A stretch of 64,000 nt of DNA from Streptomyces sclerotialus (GTDB taxonomy: Bacteria > Actinomycetota > Actinomycetes > Streptomycetales > Streptomycetaceae). Position 1 is the stretch's first letter. Each line of letters starts with the position of its first letter. The position numbers were made by a program, and so were the translations under genes. This document shows, piece by piece, positions 42,821-51,454 of the stretch. The DNA lies in NCBI RefSeq assembly GCF_040907265.1, contig NZ_JBFOHP010000002.1:7998001-8062000 (forward strand). Direction: 5' to 3'. The notes under the pieces are model-generated. The model did not search any database. It saw nothing but the letters and a program-made list of their open reading frames with translations, and was not told the origin of the DNA.

Positions 42821-45800
42821 CCATGACCTCACCGGACTCGGTGTCCCAGCGCCTCGCCCGGCTGACCCCGCAGCAGCGCGCGGCACTCCGGCAGCGACTC
42901 GGCGGACGCGGCCAGGACCGGCCCGAGCCGGAACCGCCGCTCACCCGGCGCACCGGCGACCGCACCGTCTCCCGACTCGGCCTGGACCAGGAGCGCATCT
43001 GGATCCTGGACCAGCTCGACCCGGGCCGGCACACCTACAACATCAGCGCCGGCATGCGCTTCAAGGGCGCCTTCGACGAGGACGCGTTCCGGGCCGCTGC
43101 CGAGGCGGTCGTACGCCGGCACGACCTGCTGCGCTCCAGCGTCGAGGTGCACGACGGCACCCCCCTGCTGCGCGTCCACGAGGACGTCGGCTCGCCCGTC
43201 CGCACTTTCGACCTGCGCGCGGAGCCCGAGCGGCTGCACGAGACCATCCGTACGCTGGTGCGCCGGCCCTTCGATCTCGCGAGCGGCGGGCTGCTGCGCA
43301 TCTTCGTCCTGCGGACCGCCGACGACGAGTACCAGATCGTGGAAACCATGCACCACTCGGCGACCGACCAGTGGTCCTACGTACGCCTCAACCGGGAACT
43401 ACTGGAGCACTACCGGGCCGCACTCGAAGGACGGCCCGCCCGAGTGCCCGAACTCCCCGTACAGTTCGGGGACTTCGCCGAATGGCAGCGGGACCGTTTC
43501 ACGGGACCCCACCGTGACCGCTGCCGGCGGTTCTGGCGGGACCACCTCGACGGCGCGCCCGAGCGGCTCCCGCTGCCCTACGACGCCTCCCCGGCGGGCG
43601 CGGGGCACGAGGGCAAGCACCACTACTTCCTGCTCGACCCGGACGTGAGCACGGCCTTCCTCGCCGCCTGCCGCAAGCAGCGGGTGACCCTGTCGGACGC
43701 CCTGCTGTCCGCGTACGTCGCGCTGCTGCACGAGGAGACCGGGCTGCACGACATCGTCGTCGGGCTGCCCAGCGCCACCCGCGGCAGACCCGAGACCAGT
43801 GACCTGATCGGCTTCCTGCTCACCAACGTGCCGGTCCGCGCCCGCCTGCCGCAGGAGCCGACGCCGGCGCAGGTCCTCGCGGCCGTGCGGGAGGCGTCGG
43901 CGGCCGTCGCCGACCACCGCGAGACGCCCTTCAGCGAGATCGTCGAGGCGGCCTCGCCGGAACGCAGCCTCGACCACTACCCGCTGCTGCAGACCATGCA
44001 CCTCGTCCTCGACTTCGACGACACCGTCCTCGAAGCGCCGGGCGCCGAGGTGATCGGTACGGAGGTCGAGGACGGCGTCTCGCCGATGGACATCACCGTC
44101 GGCTGGTGGCGTGCTGGGGACCGGCTGTACGGGCGGCTGGAGTACCGGACCGAGCTGTTCACCGACGCCACCGTGGAGCGGCTCACCCGGCGCCTGCTCA
44201 CGCTCGTCCAGCTCTTCACCGAGCGTCCCGACGAGCCGCTGCGCGTACGGGAGGCGCCCCGGCCCGCCGTCACCGCCACCGCCACCGCGCCCGCGGACCG
44301 CACCGCGGCGCTGCCTGAACCGCCGACAGAGGAGCTGCGTACCCTCACCGCCGTCTGGGCCGACGTACTCGGCACGGAAGTGGGCCCGGACGACAACTTC
44401 TTCCACAGCGGCGGCACGTCCCTGAAGGTGATCCAGCTGTCGCACGCGTTGCGCGCGGCCGGCTTCGACATCGGCCCCCGGCAGATCTTCCACGCCCCCA
44501 CCATCCGCGGCCAGCTCGGCCTCGCCCGCCGGGACCCGGGCACGCCGGACGACGCGGCGCACGCCGTCGGCGCGGTCAGCCCCCAGCAGGAGGACCTGCT
44601 CGAAGGCGGGCTGCCGCGCACCGAACTGTGGTCGCACAGCCTGGTCCTCACCGCGGCCCGTGGCCTGGACCCGGAGTGGATGAAGATCGTGACCAAGCGG
44701 GTCGTCGCGGCCCATCCCGGGCTGTGCACCGTCTTCCACCGCCACGACGGCGGCTGGCGCGCTGCACCGGCGGACCGCTGGCTCTGGCGCGTCGAGGAAC
44801 CGGACACCGCGCCCGCCGACGTGGCCGCCGCCCACCGCGAGGCGTTCGACCTGGGCGACGGGCCGCTCTTCGCCGTCTCCCTGATCCCCGGCCGGCCCGA
44901 CCGGCTGGTCCTCACCGCCCACCACCTGGTCGTCGACGGTCTCTCCTGGCACGTACTGGCCACGGAACTCGCCCTGGCCTACCGCGGGGAGCGCCCGGTA
45001 CCGGAGGAGCGGCACCCCTCCGCCGTCGCCGCCGCCCAGCGGGCCCGCGACGTACGCCAACAACTGCCCTACTGGCGCGAGCAGTTGCGTGACCTGAAGC
45101 CGCTGGGCTGCCGCACCGGCGGCCCCGATCTGATCGGCGCGGAGACCGCCCACCGGGTGCGGGTCCCGCTCCCGCCGCGCGACGCCGGGCCGGGCGGAGC
45201 GGACGGACCGGGCTGGTACACCGAGGCGCTGACCGCGGTCGGCCGTGCCGTACACCCCTGGTTCGGCGGTGCGGACGCCGTCGTCGACGTGATCGGCCCC
45301 GGCCGCGAACTGCCGCCCGTGGCCGGCTGGGACCCGCTGCGGTCCGTCGGCTTCTACGCCACCGTGCACCCGGTCCGGCTGCCCCTCGGCGGCGACGCCG
45401 CGAGCCACGTCCACGCGGTGGGCCGGGCGCTGGACGCCGTACCGGAAGGCGGCACGGGCTACTTGGCGCTGCGCTGGTCCGACGACCCGGAGGTACGCGC
45501 CGAGGTCGCCGCCCTGGGACGCCCTGAGGTGTCCTTCAACCACGTCGGCACGCTGCTCAGCGGCGCGGCGGACGGGGAGAACCGGGGGGACGGCGAAGCG
45601 CTGCTGGCCGTCGAGGAGCAGGTCGGTCCTTCGGGGAACGCGGACGCCCCGCGCTACCACGCGGTGTCCGTCGTCTGCGAGACGGACGCTCATGAAGCCG
45701 CGTTCACCTGGAAGTTCAGCCCCGACGCGGTCGACGCCGATGCGGTACGCGCCGCGGCGGCAGTGGCGGCGGAGGAATTCGGCCGGCTCGCGCGGCACCG

Positions 45801-45900
45801 CGGAAGCGCGCCGTCCACCACCGCCGGCATGCCGCTGGACGCGGTGAACCAGATGCTCGCCGATCTCACCCGCGGCCGGAAGGATGCACGTCCCGTATGA
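42817..45900 (+). CDS. NRPS protein C-PCP-E without adenylation domain
   Basis: A 1027-residue protein. After a docking-like leader comes a C domain (about 45-490) with MHHSATDQWS (HHxxxD kept), a PCP (about 515-585; FFHSGGTSLKVIQL) and an epimerization-type domain (about 600-1000) with HHLVVDGLSWHVLATEL, VGFYATVHPVRL and VSFNHVGTL. No A domain lies between C and PCP, so the PCP must be charged in trans, most simply by the stand-alone A protein at 26286. It may add a D-configured residue. There is no terminal thioesterase. GTG 42817 (AGGAG four bases upstream) or ATG 42823 starts it; an ATGA overlap leads into the exporter. Confidence 0.9.
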   Translation: MTMTSPDSVSQRLARLTPQQRAALRQRLGGRGQDRPEPEPPLTRRTGDRTVSRLGLDQERIWILDQLDPGRHTYNISAGMRFKGAFDEDAFRAAAEAVVRRHDLLRSSVEVHDGTPLLRVHEDVGSPVRTFDLRAEPERLHETIRTLVRRPFDLASGGLLRIFVLRTADDEYQIVETMHHSATDQWSYVRLNRELLEHYRAALEGRPARVPELPVQFGDFAEWQRDRFTGPHRDRCRRFWRDHLDGAPERLPLPYDASPAGAGHEGKHHYFLLDPDVSTAFLAACRKQRVTLSDALLSAYVALLHEETGLHDIVVGLPSATRGRPETSDLIGFLLTNVPVRARLPQEPTPAQVLAAVREASAAVADHRETPFSEIVEAASPERSLDHYPLLQTMHLVLDFDDTVLEAPGAEVIGTEVEDGVSPMDITVGWWRAGDRLYGRLEYRTELFTDATVERLTRRLLTLVQLFTERPDEPLRVREAPRPAVTATATAPADRTAALPEPPTEELRTLTAVWADVLGTEVGPDDNFFHSGGTSLKVIQLSHALRAAGFDIGPRQIFHAPTIRGQLGLARRDPGTPDDAAHAVGAVSPQQEDLLEGGLPRTELWSHSLVLTAARGLDPEWMKIVTKRVVAAHPGLCTVFHRHDGGWRAAPADRWLWRVEEPDTAPADVAAAHREAFDLGDGPLFAVSLIPGRPDRLVLTAHHLVVDGLSWHVLATELALAYRGERPVPEERHPSAVAAAQRARDVRQQLPYWREQLRDLKPLGCRTGGPDLIGAETAHRVRVPLPPRDAGPGGADGPGWYTEALTAVGRAVHPWFGGADAVVDVIGPGRELPPVAGWDPLRSVGFYATVHPVRLPLGGDAASHVHAVGRALDAVPEGGTGYLALRWSDDPEVRAEVAALGRPEVSFNHVGTLLSGAADGENRGDGEALLAVEEQVGPSGNADAPRYHAVSVVCETDAHEAAFTWKFSPDAVDADAVRAAAAVAAEEFGRLARHRGSAPSTTAGMPLDAVNQMLADLTRGRKDARPV

Positions 45901-47216
45901 GCACGTCCCGCATGAGCACGGACACCGGACACCCCGTGACGGGCTCCAAGCGCCCGCTGACCGCGCTGGTGGCGGCGAACTACCTGTCCTGGATCGGCAA
46001 CACCATGACCCTGGTCGCGGTGCCGCTCTACGTACTGGACATCTCCGGCAGCGCCACCCAGGCGGGCGCCGCCGGGTTCGCCAACGCCCTGCCGATGATC
46101 ATCGCGGGGCTGGCCGGCGGGGTCGTCACCGACCGGGTCGGCCCCCGCCGCACCAGCGTGGCGGCCGACCTGGCCGCCGGTGTGTGCATGGCAGCGGTCC
46201 CGGCACTGCACGGCTCGGTCGGCCTCGCCCTGCCCGTCCTGATGGCCCTGCTGTTCCTGCGCACCCTCGCCGACGCCCCGGGTGCCGCGGCGCGGCTCGC
46301 CCTGCTGCCGCAGGTGACGAACGCCGCGGGGACCCGCCCCGAGACGGCCAACTCCCTCTTCCACTCCGCCCAGCGCGTCGCCTACGTCGTGGGCCCGCCG
46401 GCGGCCGCGCTGATGGCCGGGCTCACCGGCCCGGCCGCGGTGCTGTACGTGGACGCCGCGACGTTCCTGGTCTCGGCACTCCTCATCGTCGTGGCCGTAC
46501 CCCGAGGGCGGGGGAAGCCGGCCGAAGGCGCGGAGCCGGCTCCGGAGGCCGGGGCGGAACCGGCTCCGCGTCCGGGCTTCCTGCGTGAGGTCACGGACGG
46601 CGGCCGCTTCATCCTGCGCACCCCCGTACTGGGCGCCATCATCAGCGTCGTCGTCGTCACCAACTTCCTCGACGACGCCCTGACCCCGGTCCTGCTGCCG
46701 GTCTACAGCCGTGAGGTGCTGCACGACGCGGACCTCGTCGGATGGCTGCTCGCGGCCAACGGCATCGGCGCGGTCGCCGGTTCCTTCGGCTACGCCCCGG
46801 CCAGCCGCCGGCTGCTCACCAACCGCTGGGCCACGTTCGTCGGCTGCTTCGGCCTGGTGTGCCTGGCCCGGCTGTGCATGATCGCGCAACCGGGGCTCTG
46901 GCTGATGCTGCTGGTGTCCTTCGCCATCGGCCTGGCCAGCGGCCCGATCAACCCCCTGGTCACCGGGGTCGTCACGGCGGTCACGCCGGAGTCGCTGCTC
47001 GGCCGGGTGTGGGGTGCCGTGATGGCCATGGCCTTCGCCGTCGCGCCGCTCGGCATCTTCCTCACCGGCTGGCTGGCGGACCACGCGGGCCTGACCGCCA
47101 CCCTCACGATCTTCGGCGGGCTCTACTGCCTCCTGATCCTCTACGCCCTCACCAACCGCGCCCTGCGCGGCCTGGGCCGCACCACCGGCACCCAGGAACA
47201 ACCGCTCACGCACTGA
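45897..47216 (+). CDS. MFS transporter, probable product exporter
   Basis: A 439-residue, 12-helix major facilitator of the enterobactin-exporter-like/macrolide-efflux-like group: VAANYLSWIGNTMTLVAVPL, the loop GGVVTDRVGPRRTSV and later GVVTAVTPESLLGRVWGAVM. A Pro/Ala/Glu-rich loop near 200-225 is the central cytoplasmic loop. The ATG overlaps the NRPS stop (ATGA), so it is the last gene of the coupled series and most likely exports the product. It overlaps the convergent phosphoesterase gene by 11 bases. Confidence 0.9.
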   Translation: MSTSRMSTDTGHPVTGSKRPLTALVAANYLSWIGNTMTLVAVPLYVLDISGSATQAGAAGFANALPMIIAGLAGGVVTDRVGPRRTSVAADLAAGVCMAAVPALHGSVGLALPVLMALLFLRTLADAPGAAARLALLPQVTNAAGTRPETANSLFHSAQRVAYVVGPPAAALMAGLTGPAAVLYVDAATFLVSALLIVVAVPRGRGKPAEGAEPAPEAGAEPAPRPGFLREVTDGGRFILRTPVLGAIISVVVVTNFLDDALTPVLLPVYSREVLHDADLVGWLLAANGIGAVAGSFGYAPASRRLLTNRWATFVGCFGLVCLARLCMIAQPGLWLMLLVSFAIGLASGPINPLVTGVVTAVTPESLLGRVWGAVMAMAFAVAPLGIFLTGWLADHAGLTATLTIFGGLYCLLILYALTNRALRGLGRTTGTQEQPLTH

Positions 47217-47961
47217 CCCATCGGTGATGCGTCGTCAGCCGCCCGTCCTCGCCCAGCACATGGAAGGCGAGCGCGGGCGGCTGGTCCAGGTGGACGTGGT
47301 GCCCGGGGTGGTCCTGACGCTCCCACGGCAGCCGGATGCTGGAGGTCACCCCGGGTGCCACGAGCAGCGGCCGTCCGGCGAAGGTGGTCGCTGCCGGGGT
47401 GTGCGCGTGACCGCAGAGGAACGCCGTCAGTCCGGGGTGGCGTTCGGCTACCGCGGCCAGCCGCCCGGCCCCGAACTGCCGGATGCCGTCGACGTACGGG
47501 ACGTGCAGCGGGACGGGCGGGTGGTGGAAGCCGACCAGTACGGGTACGCCGTCGGGTGCCCGGTCCAGGACGTCCTCCAGCCACGTCAGGGTCTCGTCCT
47601 CGAGGTATCCCTCGGCCTTGCCGGGGACCGATGAGTCGCACAGGGCGATCACGGCCCCGGGCAGCTGGCGCACCTCGTTGACCGGCCCCGCCGTCCCGGG
47701 GCGGCCGAGCAGGAACTGCCGGAACGCGGCGCGTTCGTCATGGTTCCCGGGACAGACCATGACCGGATGCCGGGAGACCAGCGCCTCGCGCGCCCGCTCG
47801 TACTCGTCCGGCAGCCCGTGATCGGCGATGTCCCCCGTCACCAGCACCGCGTCCAGGTCGTACGGCAGCTCTTCCAGGTACGCCATGACGGCACGGGTCC
47901 GCCGGACACTCCGCTCGTCGCCGTCCACGTGGATGTCGCTGAGGTGCGCGATCACTGTCAT
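47206..47961 (-). CDS. Metallophosphoesterase, CpdA/GpdQ-like
   Basis: A 251-residue calcineurin-type phosphodiesterase with the full set of metal ligands: HLSDIHVDG, VTGDIADHG, CPGNHDERA, GFHHPPVP and CGHAHTPA. Class III cyclic-nucleotide or glycerophosphodiester phosphodiesterases share this pattern. Cytoplasmic. If it cleaves cAMP, it would connect with the CRP-type site in the cluster promoter, but that is only a suggestion. It is separate from the exporter transcript. Confidence 0.9.
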   Translation of the reverse strand: MTVIAHLSDIHVDGDERSVRRTRAVMAYLEELPYDLDAVLVTGDIADHGLPDEYERAREALVSRHPVMVCPGNHDERAAFRQFLLGRPGTAGPVNEVRQLPGAVIALCDSSVPGKAEGYLEDETLTWLEDVLDRAPDGVPVLVGFHHPPVPLHVPYVDGIRQFGAGRLAAVAERHPGLTAFLCGHAHTPAATTFAGRPLLVAPGVTSSIRLPWERQDHPGHHVHLDQPPALAFHVLGEDGRLTTHHRWVSA

Positions 47962-48061
47962 CGTTCCGGTCCTCCGCCATGGTCAGGGGGCTGTGGGACT
48001 TACGCGCGTGAATCTAGACGCGGCCCGGACCACACGGAAGACCGGGTGGCGGGTGCCGGAG

Positions 48062-48898
48062 TCAGCCCAGTGCGAGCAGGGCGACGGCGGCGCCGGCCGC
48101 GGTGACGCCCGTCAGCTGGGCACGGGTCAGCCGTTCGCGCAGGACGGTGACGCCGAGCAGCACGGGGATCGCGGGGTAGAGCGAGGAGAGGACGACGGCG
48201 ATGCTGACGAGCTGCTCGCGCAGGGCCAGCAGGTAGAAGACCAGCGCGGCGCTCGCGGTCATGCCGGTGGCGGCGGCTCCGGCAGCACGGCGGACGGTCG
48301 TACGCAGCCGTGCGGGTGCGGCCGCGGCCAGCGGCGCGATGGTGACGACGGCAGCGGCGCGCCCCGCCACCACGGGCCAGAGCCCGCTGCCGTCGCCCGC
48401 CTGCGCCAGCGCGAGGTACTGCAACGCGATACCGCAGCCGGCGGCCAGCCCCGCGGCGGACGCGGCGGGTGCGACCGGCCCGTCCCCGGGGCGGGCACGG
48501 CCCACCAGCCACAGTGCGGGCAGGGCGACGGCTGTCCCGAGCCAGGAGACGGCGGAGGGACGGTCGTTCAGGACGGCCACGCCCACGAGGACCGGCAGGG
48601 CCACCCCGCCGACCGCGCTGACCGGCACCACGACGCTCATCGCCCCGCGGGCCAGTCCGCGGTAGAGGAAGAGCATGCCCAGGCCGGTCCCGACGCCGGA
48701 CAGCGCACCCCACGCCAGATCGGCCGGGTGCGGGGAAGTGGCCGGTACCAGCGCCGCGGCGACCGCGCTGAGCAGCAGGCCGCCGGCCTGGCCGACGAGG
48801 GCGACCGTGACGAAGTGCGTGCGCCGGGAGAGCAGGCCGCCGGTGAAGTCGGCGATGCCGTAACACACCGCCGAGGCGAGTGCGAGGAGGGCGCCCAT
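48062..48898 (-). CDS. EamA/DMT-type transporter
   Basis: A 278-residue protein with ten hydrophobic helices in two EamA repeats (GALLALASAVCYGIADFTGG at the start; VVLSSLYPAIPVLLGVTVLR near the end). Members export amino acids and related small metabolites. It lies 6 bases after the MarR gene and is probably co-transcribed under the MarR operator, a typical regulator-exporter pair. Confidence 0.88.
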   Translation of the reverse strand: MGALLALASAVCYGIADFTGGLLSRRTHFVTVALVGQAGGLLLSAVAAALVPATSPHPADLAWGALSGVGTGLGMLFLYRGLARGAMSVVVPVSAVGGVALPVLVGVAVLNDRPSAVSWLGTAVALPALWLVGRARPGDGPVAPAASAAGLAAGCGIALQYLALAQAGDGSGLWPVVAGRAAAVVTIAPLAAAAPARLRTTVRRAAGAAATGMTASAALVFYLLALREQLVSIAVVLSSLYPAIPVLLGVTVLRERLTRAQLTGVTAAGAAVALLALG

Positions 48899-48904
48899 CG
48901 CTGC

Positions 48905-49432
48905 TCACCCGCCCTCGCGCGCGTCCCGTTCCGCCTGTCCGACGGGGCAGACGGCCCCCTTCACGCAGCTCGCGCGGTCACACAGGCGGCACAGCCGGTC
49001 CGCGTCGCCGGACTCCTGGTACAGGCGGGTGAGGAGCTTGCCGAGCAGCTGGGCCAGCGCCGCCTGCTCGTCCTCGTCCAGGGCGGCGACGACACCGGCG
49101 AGCGGGGCGCCGCGCGCGTCCAGCAGCTGCCGCGCGACCCGCCGCCCGCCGGCGGTGAGCGTCACCGTCACCACGCGTCCGGCACCGGGCCGCCGCTCGA
49201 CGAGCCGGTCCGCTTCGAGCGAGTCGACCATGCGCGCGGCGGCGGACTGGGTCAGTCCCACCCGCCGGCCGAGTTCGGTGACGCCGAGCCCCGGCGCCGT
49301 CTTCAGCACGATCAGAGCGGCGGCGGCACTGCTGCTCATGCCGGCACCGCGTGTCGCACCCGTCAGCGCCCGGTCGGTGACGGCGAGCGCCACTGCCCCC
49401 AGGAGATTGGCCGTACGCGCTGCATCATGCAT
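48905..49432 (-). CDS. MarR family regulator with cysteine-rich tail
   Basis: A 175-residue MarR repressor: the wHTH covers about 40-110 (APGLGVTELGRRVGLTQSAA, RMVDSLEADRLVERRPG and the wing GRVVTVTLTAGG). The C-terminal tail carries four Cys in CRLCDRASCVKGAVCPVGQ, a spacing suggestive of metal or redox binding, seen in a subset of actinobacterial MarR proteins. The start ATG lies inside a perfect palindrome, its probable autoregulatory operator. It is followed by the DMT exporter. Confidence 0.9.
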   Translation of the reverse strand: MHDAARTANLLGAVALAVTDRALTGATRGAGMSSSAAAALIVLKTAPGLGVTELGRRVGLTQSAAARMVDSLEADRLVERRPGAGRVVTVTLTAGGRRVARQLLDARGAPLAGVVAALDEDEQAALAQLLGKLLTRLYQESGDADRLCRLCDRASCVKGAVCPVGQAERDAREGG

Positions 49433-49443
49433 GACTCATGCAT
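49427..49443. promoter_or_regulatory. MarR operator candidate ATGCATGA-C-TCATGCAT
   Basis: A perfect 8-bp inverted repeat with a 1-base centre covering the MarR start codon (49430-49432). Such overlap would let the dimer block its own initiation region. A third TGCAT half-site precedes it at 49421-49425. Confidence 0.7.
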
Positions 49444-49672
49444 AACACACGGGGCACCTTTCCGCAGGACTCGCAGGCCGGAGCGGGTACAGGAAGGGTG
49501 CCCGCATTCCCGGCCCGAGCCGGACCGGCGCCCGCCGAACCGGCCCGCGGCGCAGGGCGGCGACCGCTCGTGCGGTCAACGGCGGTTGCTCATGCGCCGG
49601 TTGGGGACACACACGGCGCGATTGCTTCTACCGTTTCCCGCAGTGACAACGACGTGGTGGGAGGGGATTGCC

Positions 49673-51196
49673 ATGGTGGAGCCGCGCACCGAGCACGACT
49701 ACGTGGTCGTCGGGGCCGGATCGGCAGGAAGTGTCATCGTCCGGCGCCTGCTGGACGCGGGCCGCTCGGTCCACGTCCTGGAGGCCGGGCCGGTCGACGA
49801 CGACGAGCGCGTGCACAGCCCGCAGGGCTGGCCGCTGCTGCTGCAGTCACCGCTGGACTGGGCGGCGATGACCGTACCGCAGCGGCACGCGAACAACCGG
49901 TCGCTGTTCTGGCCGCGCGGCAAGGTACTGGGCGGATCGAGCTCGCTCAACGGCATGATCTACATCCGCGGTCACCGCAGCGACTACGACGCATGGGCCT
50001 ACGAGGGGTGCACCGGCTGGGACTGGGACAGCGTGCTGCCCCTGTTCAAGCGTTCCGAGGACCACGTCGACGGCGAGAGCGAGTGGCACGGCAAGGGCGG
50101 CCCGCTGCCCGTCAGCAGGATCACCGAGCCGCACCCGACCGCGACCGCCTTCGTGGAGGCGGCCACCGCCCTCGGGCACGAGCGGACGGACGACTTCAAC
50201 GGCGACAAGATGACCGGCGTCGGCTTCAACCACGCGACCGTCCGTGACGGCCGCCGCATGAGCGCCTGGCAGAGCTTCGTCGTACCGGTCAGGGACCACC
50301 CGTCGCTGACCGTGACCACCGGCGCCCGTGTGCACCGGGTCCTGCTCGACGGCGGCCGGGCGGTCGGCGTGGAGTACGCGGCGGAGGGCCGCCTGCACCG
50401 CGCCCACGCCGCCGCCGAGGTCGTGCTCAGCGGTGGCGTCATCGGTTCGGCGCAGATCCTGCTGCTGTCCGGCATAGGCCCCGCCGGACACCTGCGGGAG
50501 GTCGGCGTCGACGTCGCCGTCGACCTGCCGGGCGTCGGCGAGAACCTGCACGACCACCTGCTCGTCAGCAACGTCTACGAGGCGTCCCGCCCGCTGCCGC
50601 CCGGAAAGGGCAACCTGCTGGAGAGCCAGCTGTTCACCTCGACCGACCCGCGCCGCCCTGGCCCCGACCTGCAACCGCTGTTCCTGCACCTGGTCTACCC
50701 CGCCGAGTCGTACCCCGTGCCGGAGCACGGCTACACCATCGCCCCGGGCATCGTCAGGCCGCTGTCCCGCGGCACGCTCCGGCTCGCCTCGGCCGACCCG
50801 GAGGCGGCGCCGCTGCTGGACCCGAACGTACTCGCCGCCCGGTACGACCTCGAAGCGCTGGTCGACGCCGTGGAGCTGTGCCGCGAGATCGGCGGCCAGC
50901 ACGCCTTCGACGCCTGGCGCAAGGCGGAGGTGGCCCCGGGCCCCGAGGCCCGCACACGGGAGGACCTGCGGGAGTACGTGCGGCGCGCGGTCGGCACGTA
51001 CCACCATCAGGTCGGCACCTGCCGGATGGGCCAGGACACCCTCGCCGTCGTGGACCCCGAGCTGCGCGTCCACGGCGTGCGGGGACTGCGCGTGGCGGAC
51101 GCCTCGATCATGCCGTCCGTTCCCTCGGGCAATACCAACGCCCCGTCGATCATGGTCGGCGAGAAGGCTTCCGACCTGCTCATCGCCGCGTCCTGA
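49673..51196 (+). CDS. GMC family oxidoreductase (FAD-dependent)
   Basis: A 507-residue glucose-methanol-choline oxidoreductase. The FAD motif is [20 protein letters not shown], the GMC signature 1 region [20 protein letters not shown], signature 2 [18 protein letters not shown], and the C-terminal catalytic pair is in [12 protein letters not shown] and [11 protein letters not shown] (the usual His of the second motif is here in the [10 protein letters not shown] segment, with Asn in NTNAP). The ATG at 49673 follows GGGAGGGGATTGCC. It oxidises an alcohol to aldehyde or acid. Position beside the cluster suggests, but does not prove, a tailoring role. A strong hairpin follows. Confidence 0.9.
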   Translation: MVEPRTEHDYVVVGAGSAGSVIVRRLLDAGRSVHVLEAGPVDDDERVHSPQGWPLLLQSPLDWAAMTVPQRHANNRSLFWPRGKVLGGSSSLNGMIYIRGHRSDYDAWAYEGCTGWDWDSVLPLFKRSEDHVDGESEWHGKGGPLPVSRITEPHPTATAFVEAATALGHERTDDFNGDKMTGVGFNHATVRDGRRMSAWQSFVVPVRDHPSLTVTTGARVHRVLLDGGRAVGVEYAAEGRLHRAHAAAEVVLSGGVIGSAQILLLSGIGPAGHLREVGVDVAVDLPGVGENLHDHLLVSNVYEASRPLPPGKGNLLESQLFTSTDPRRPGPDLQPLFLHLVYPAESYPVPEHGYTIAPGIVRPLSRGTLRLASADPEAAPLLDPNVLAARYDLEALVDAVELCREIGGQHAFDAWRKAEVAPGPEARTREDLREYVRRAVGTYHHQVGTCRMGQDTLAVVDPELRVHGVRGLRVADASIMPSVPSGNTNAPSIMVGEKASDLLIAAS

Positions 51197-51213
51197 CCAG
51201 GGTTCGCGGCGTG

Positions 51214-51256
51214 CCTGCGCGCTCGGGACCGCGGTGCGCGGCCCCGAGCGCGCAGG
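51214..51256 (+). terminator. Hairpin terminator after the GMC gene
   Basis: Perfect 14-bp inverted repeat, CCTGCGCGCTCGGG (51214-51227) and its complement (51243-51256), with a 15-base loop. No T-run, as usual in Streptomyces. Confidence 0.85.
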
Positions 51257-51275
51257 TCAGGTCACGTCACGGGGG

Positions 51276-51452
51276 TCAGCCCACGAGGGCCTGCGTGACG
51301 TCGTCGAGTACCGTCCGTGCGGCGATCGGTCCGCGGAGCTGTGCCACGCCGAGCCTTCGCTCACGACGGTGTGCTGCCACGAGGCGTGCTTCGTCTTCAC
51401 CGCGTCCAGTGCCGTGAAGTCCGGCAGCTTACGGGCCTCGTCGTACGCTGCG
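51276..51452 (-). pseudogene. C-terminal coding remnant, frameshifted, family unknown
   Basis: On the minus strand, AAYDEARKLPDFTALDAVKT then KHASWQHTVVSEGSAWHSS reads in one frame, and QLRGPIAARTVLDDVTQALVG with a stop completes it in the next, implying one slip near 51340. Codon bias is gene-like. It lies three bases after the MHS transporter stop. It could be the tail of a larger catabolic gene once part of that operon; I do not recognise the family. Confidence 0.5.
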
Positions 51453-51454
51453 CA

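Noticed and set aside
47828..49672. Plus-strand frame extending the GMC oxidoreductase upstream by more than 600 codons
   Set aside because: The extension is antisense of the EamA and MarR genes; the GMC FAD motif and a strong RBS place the start at 49673.
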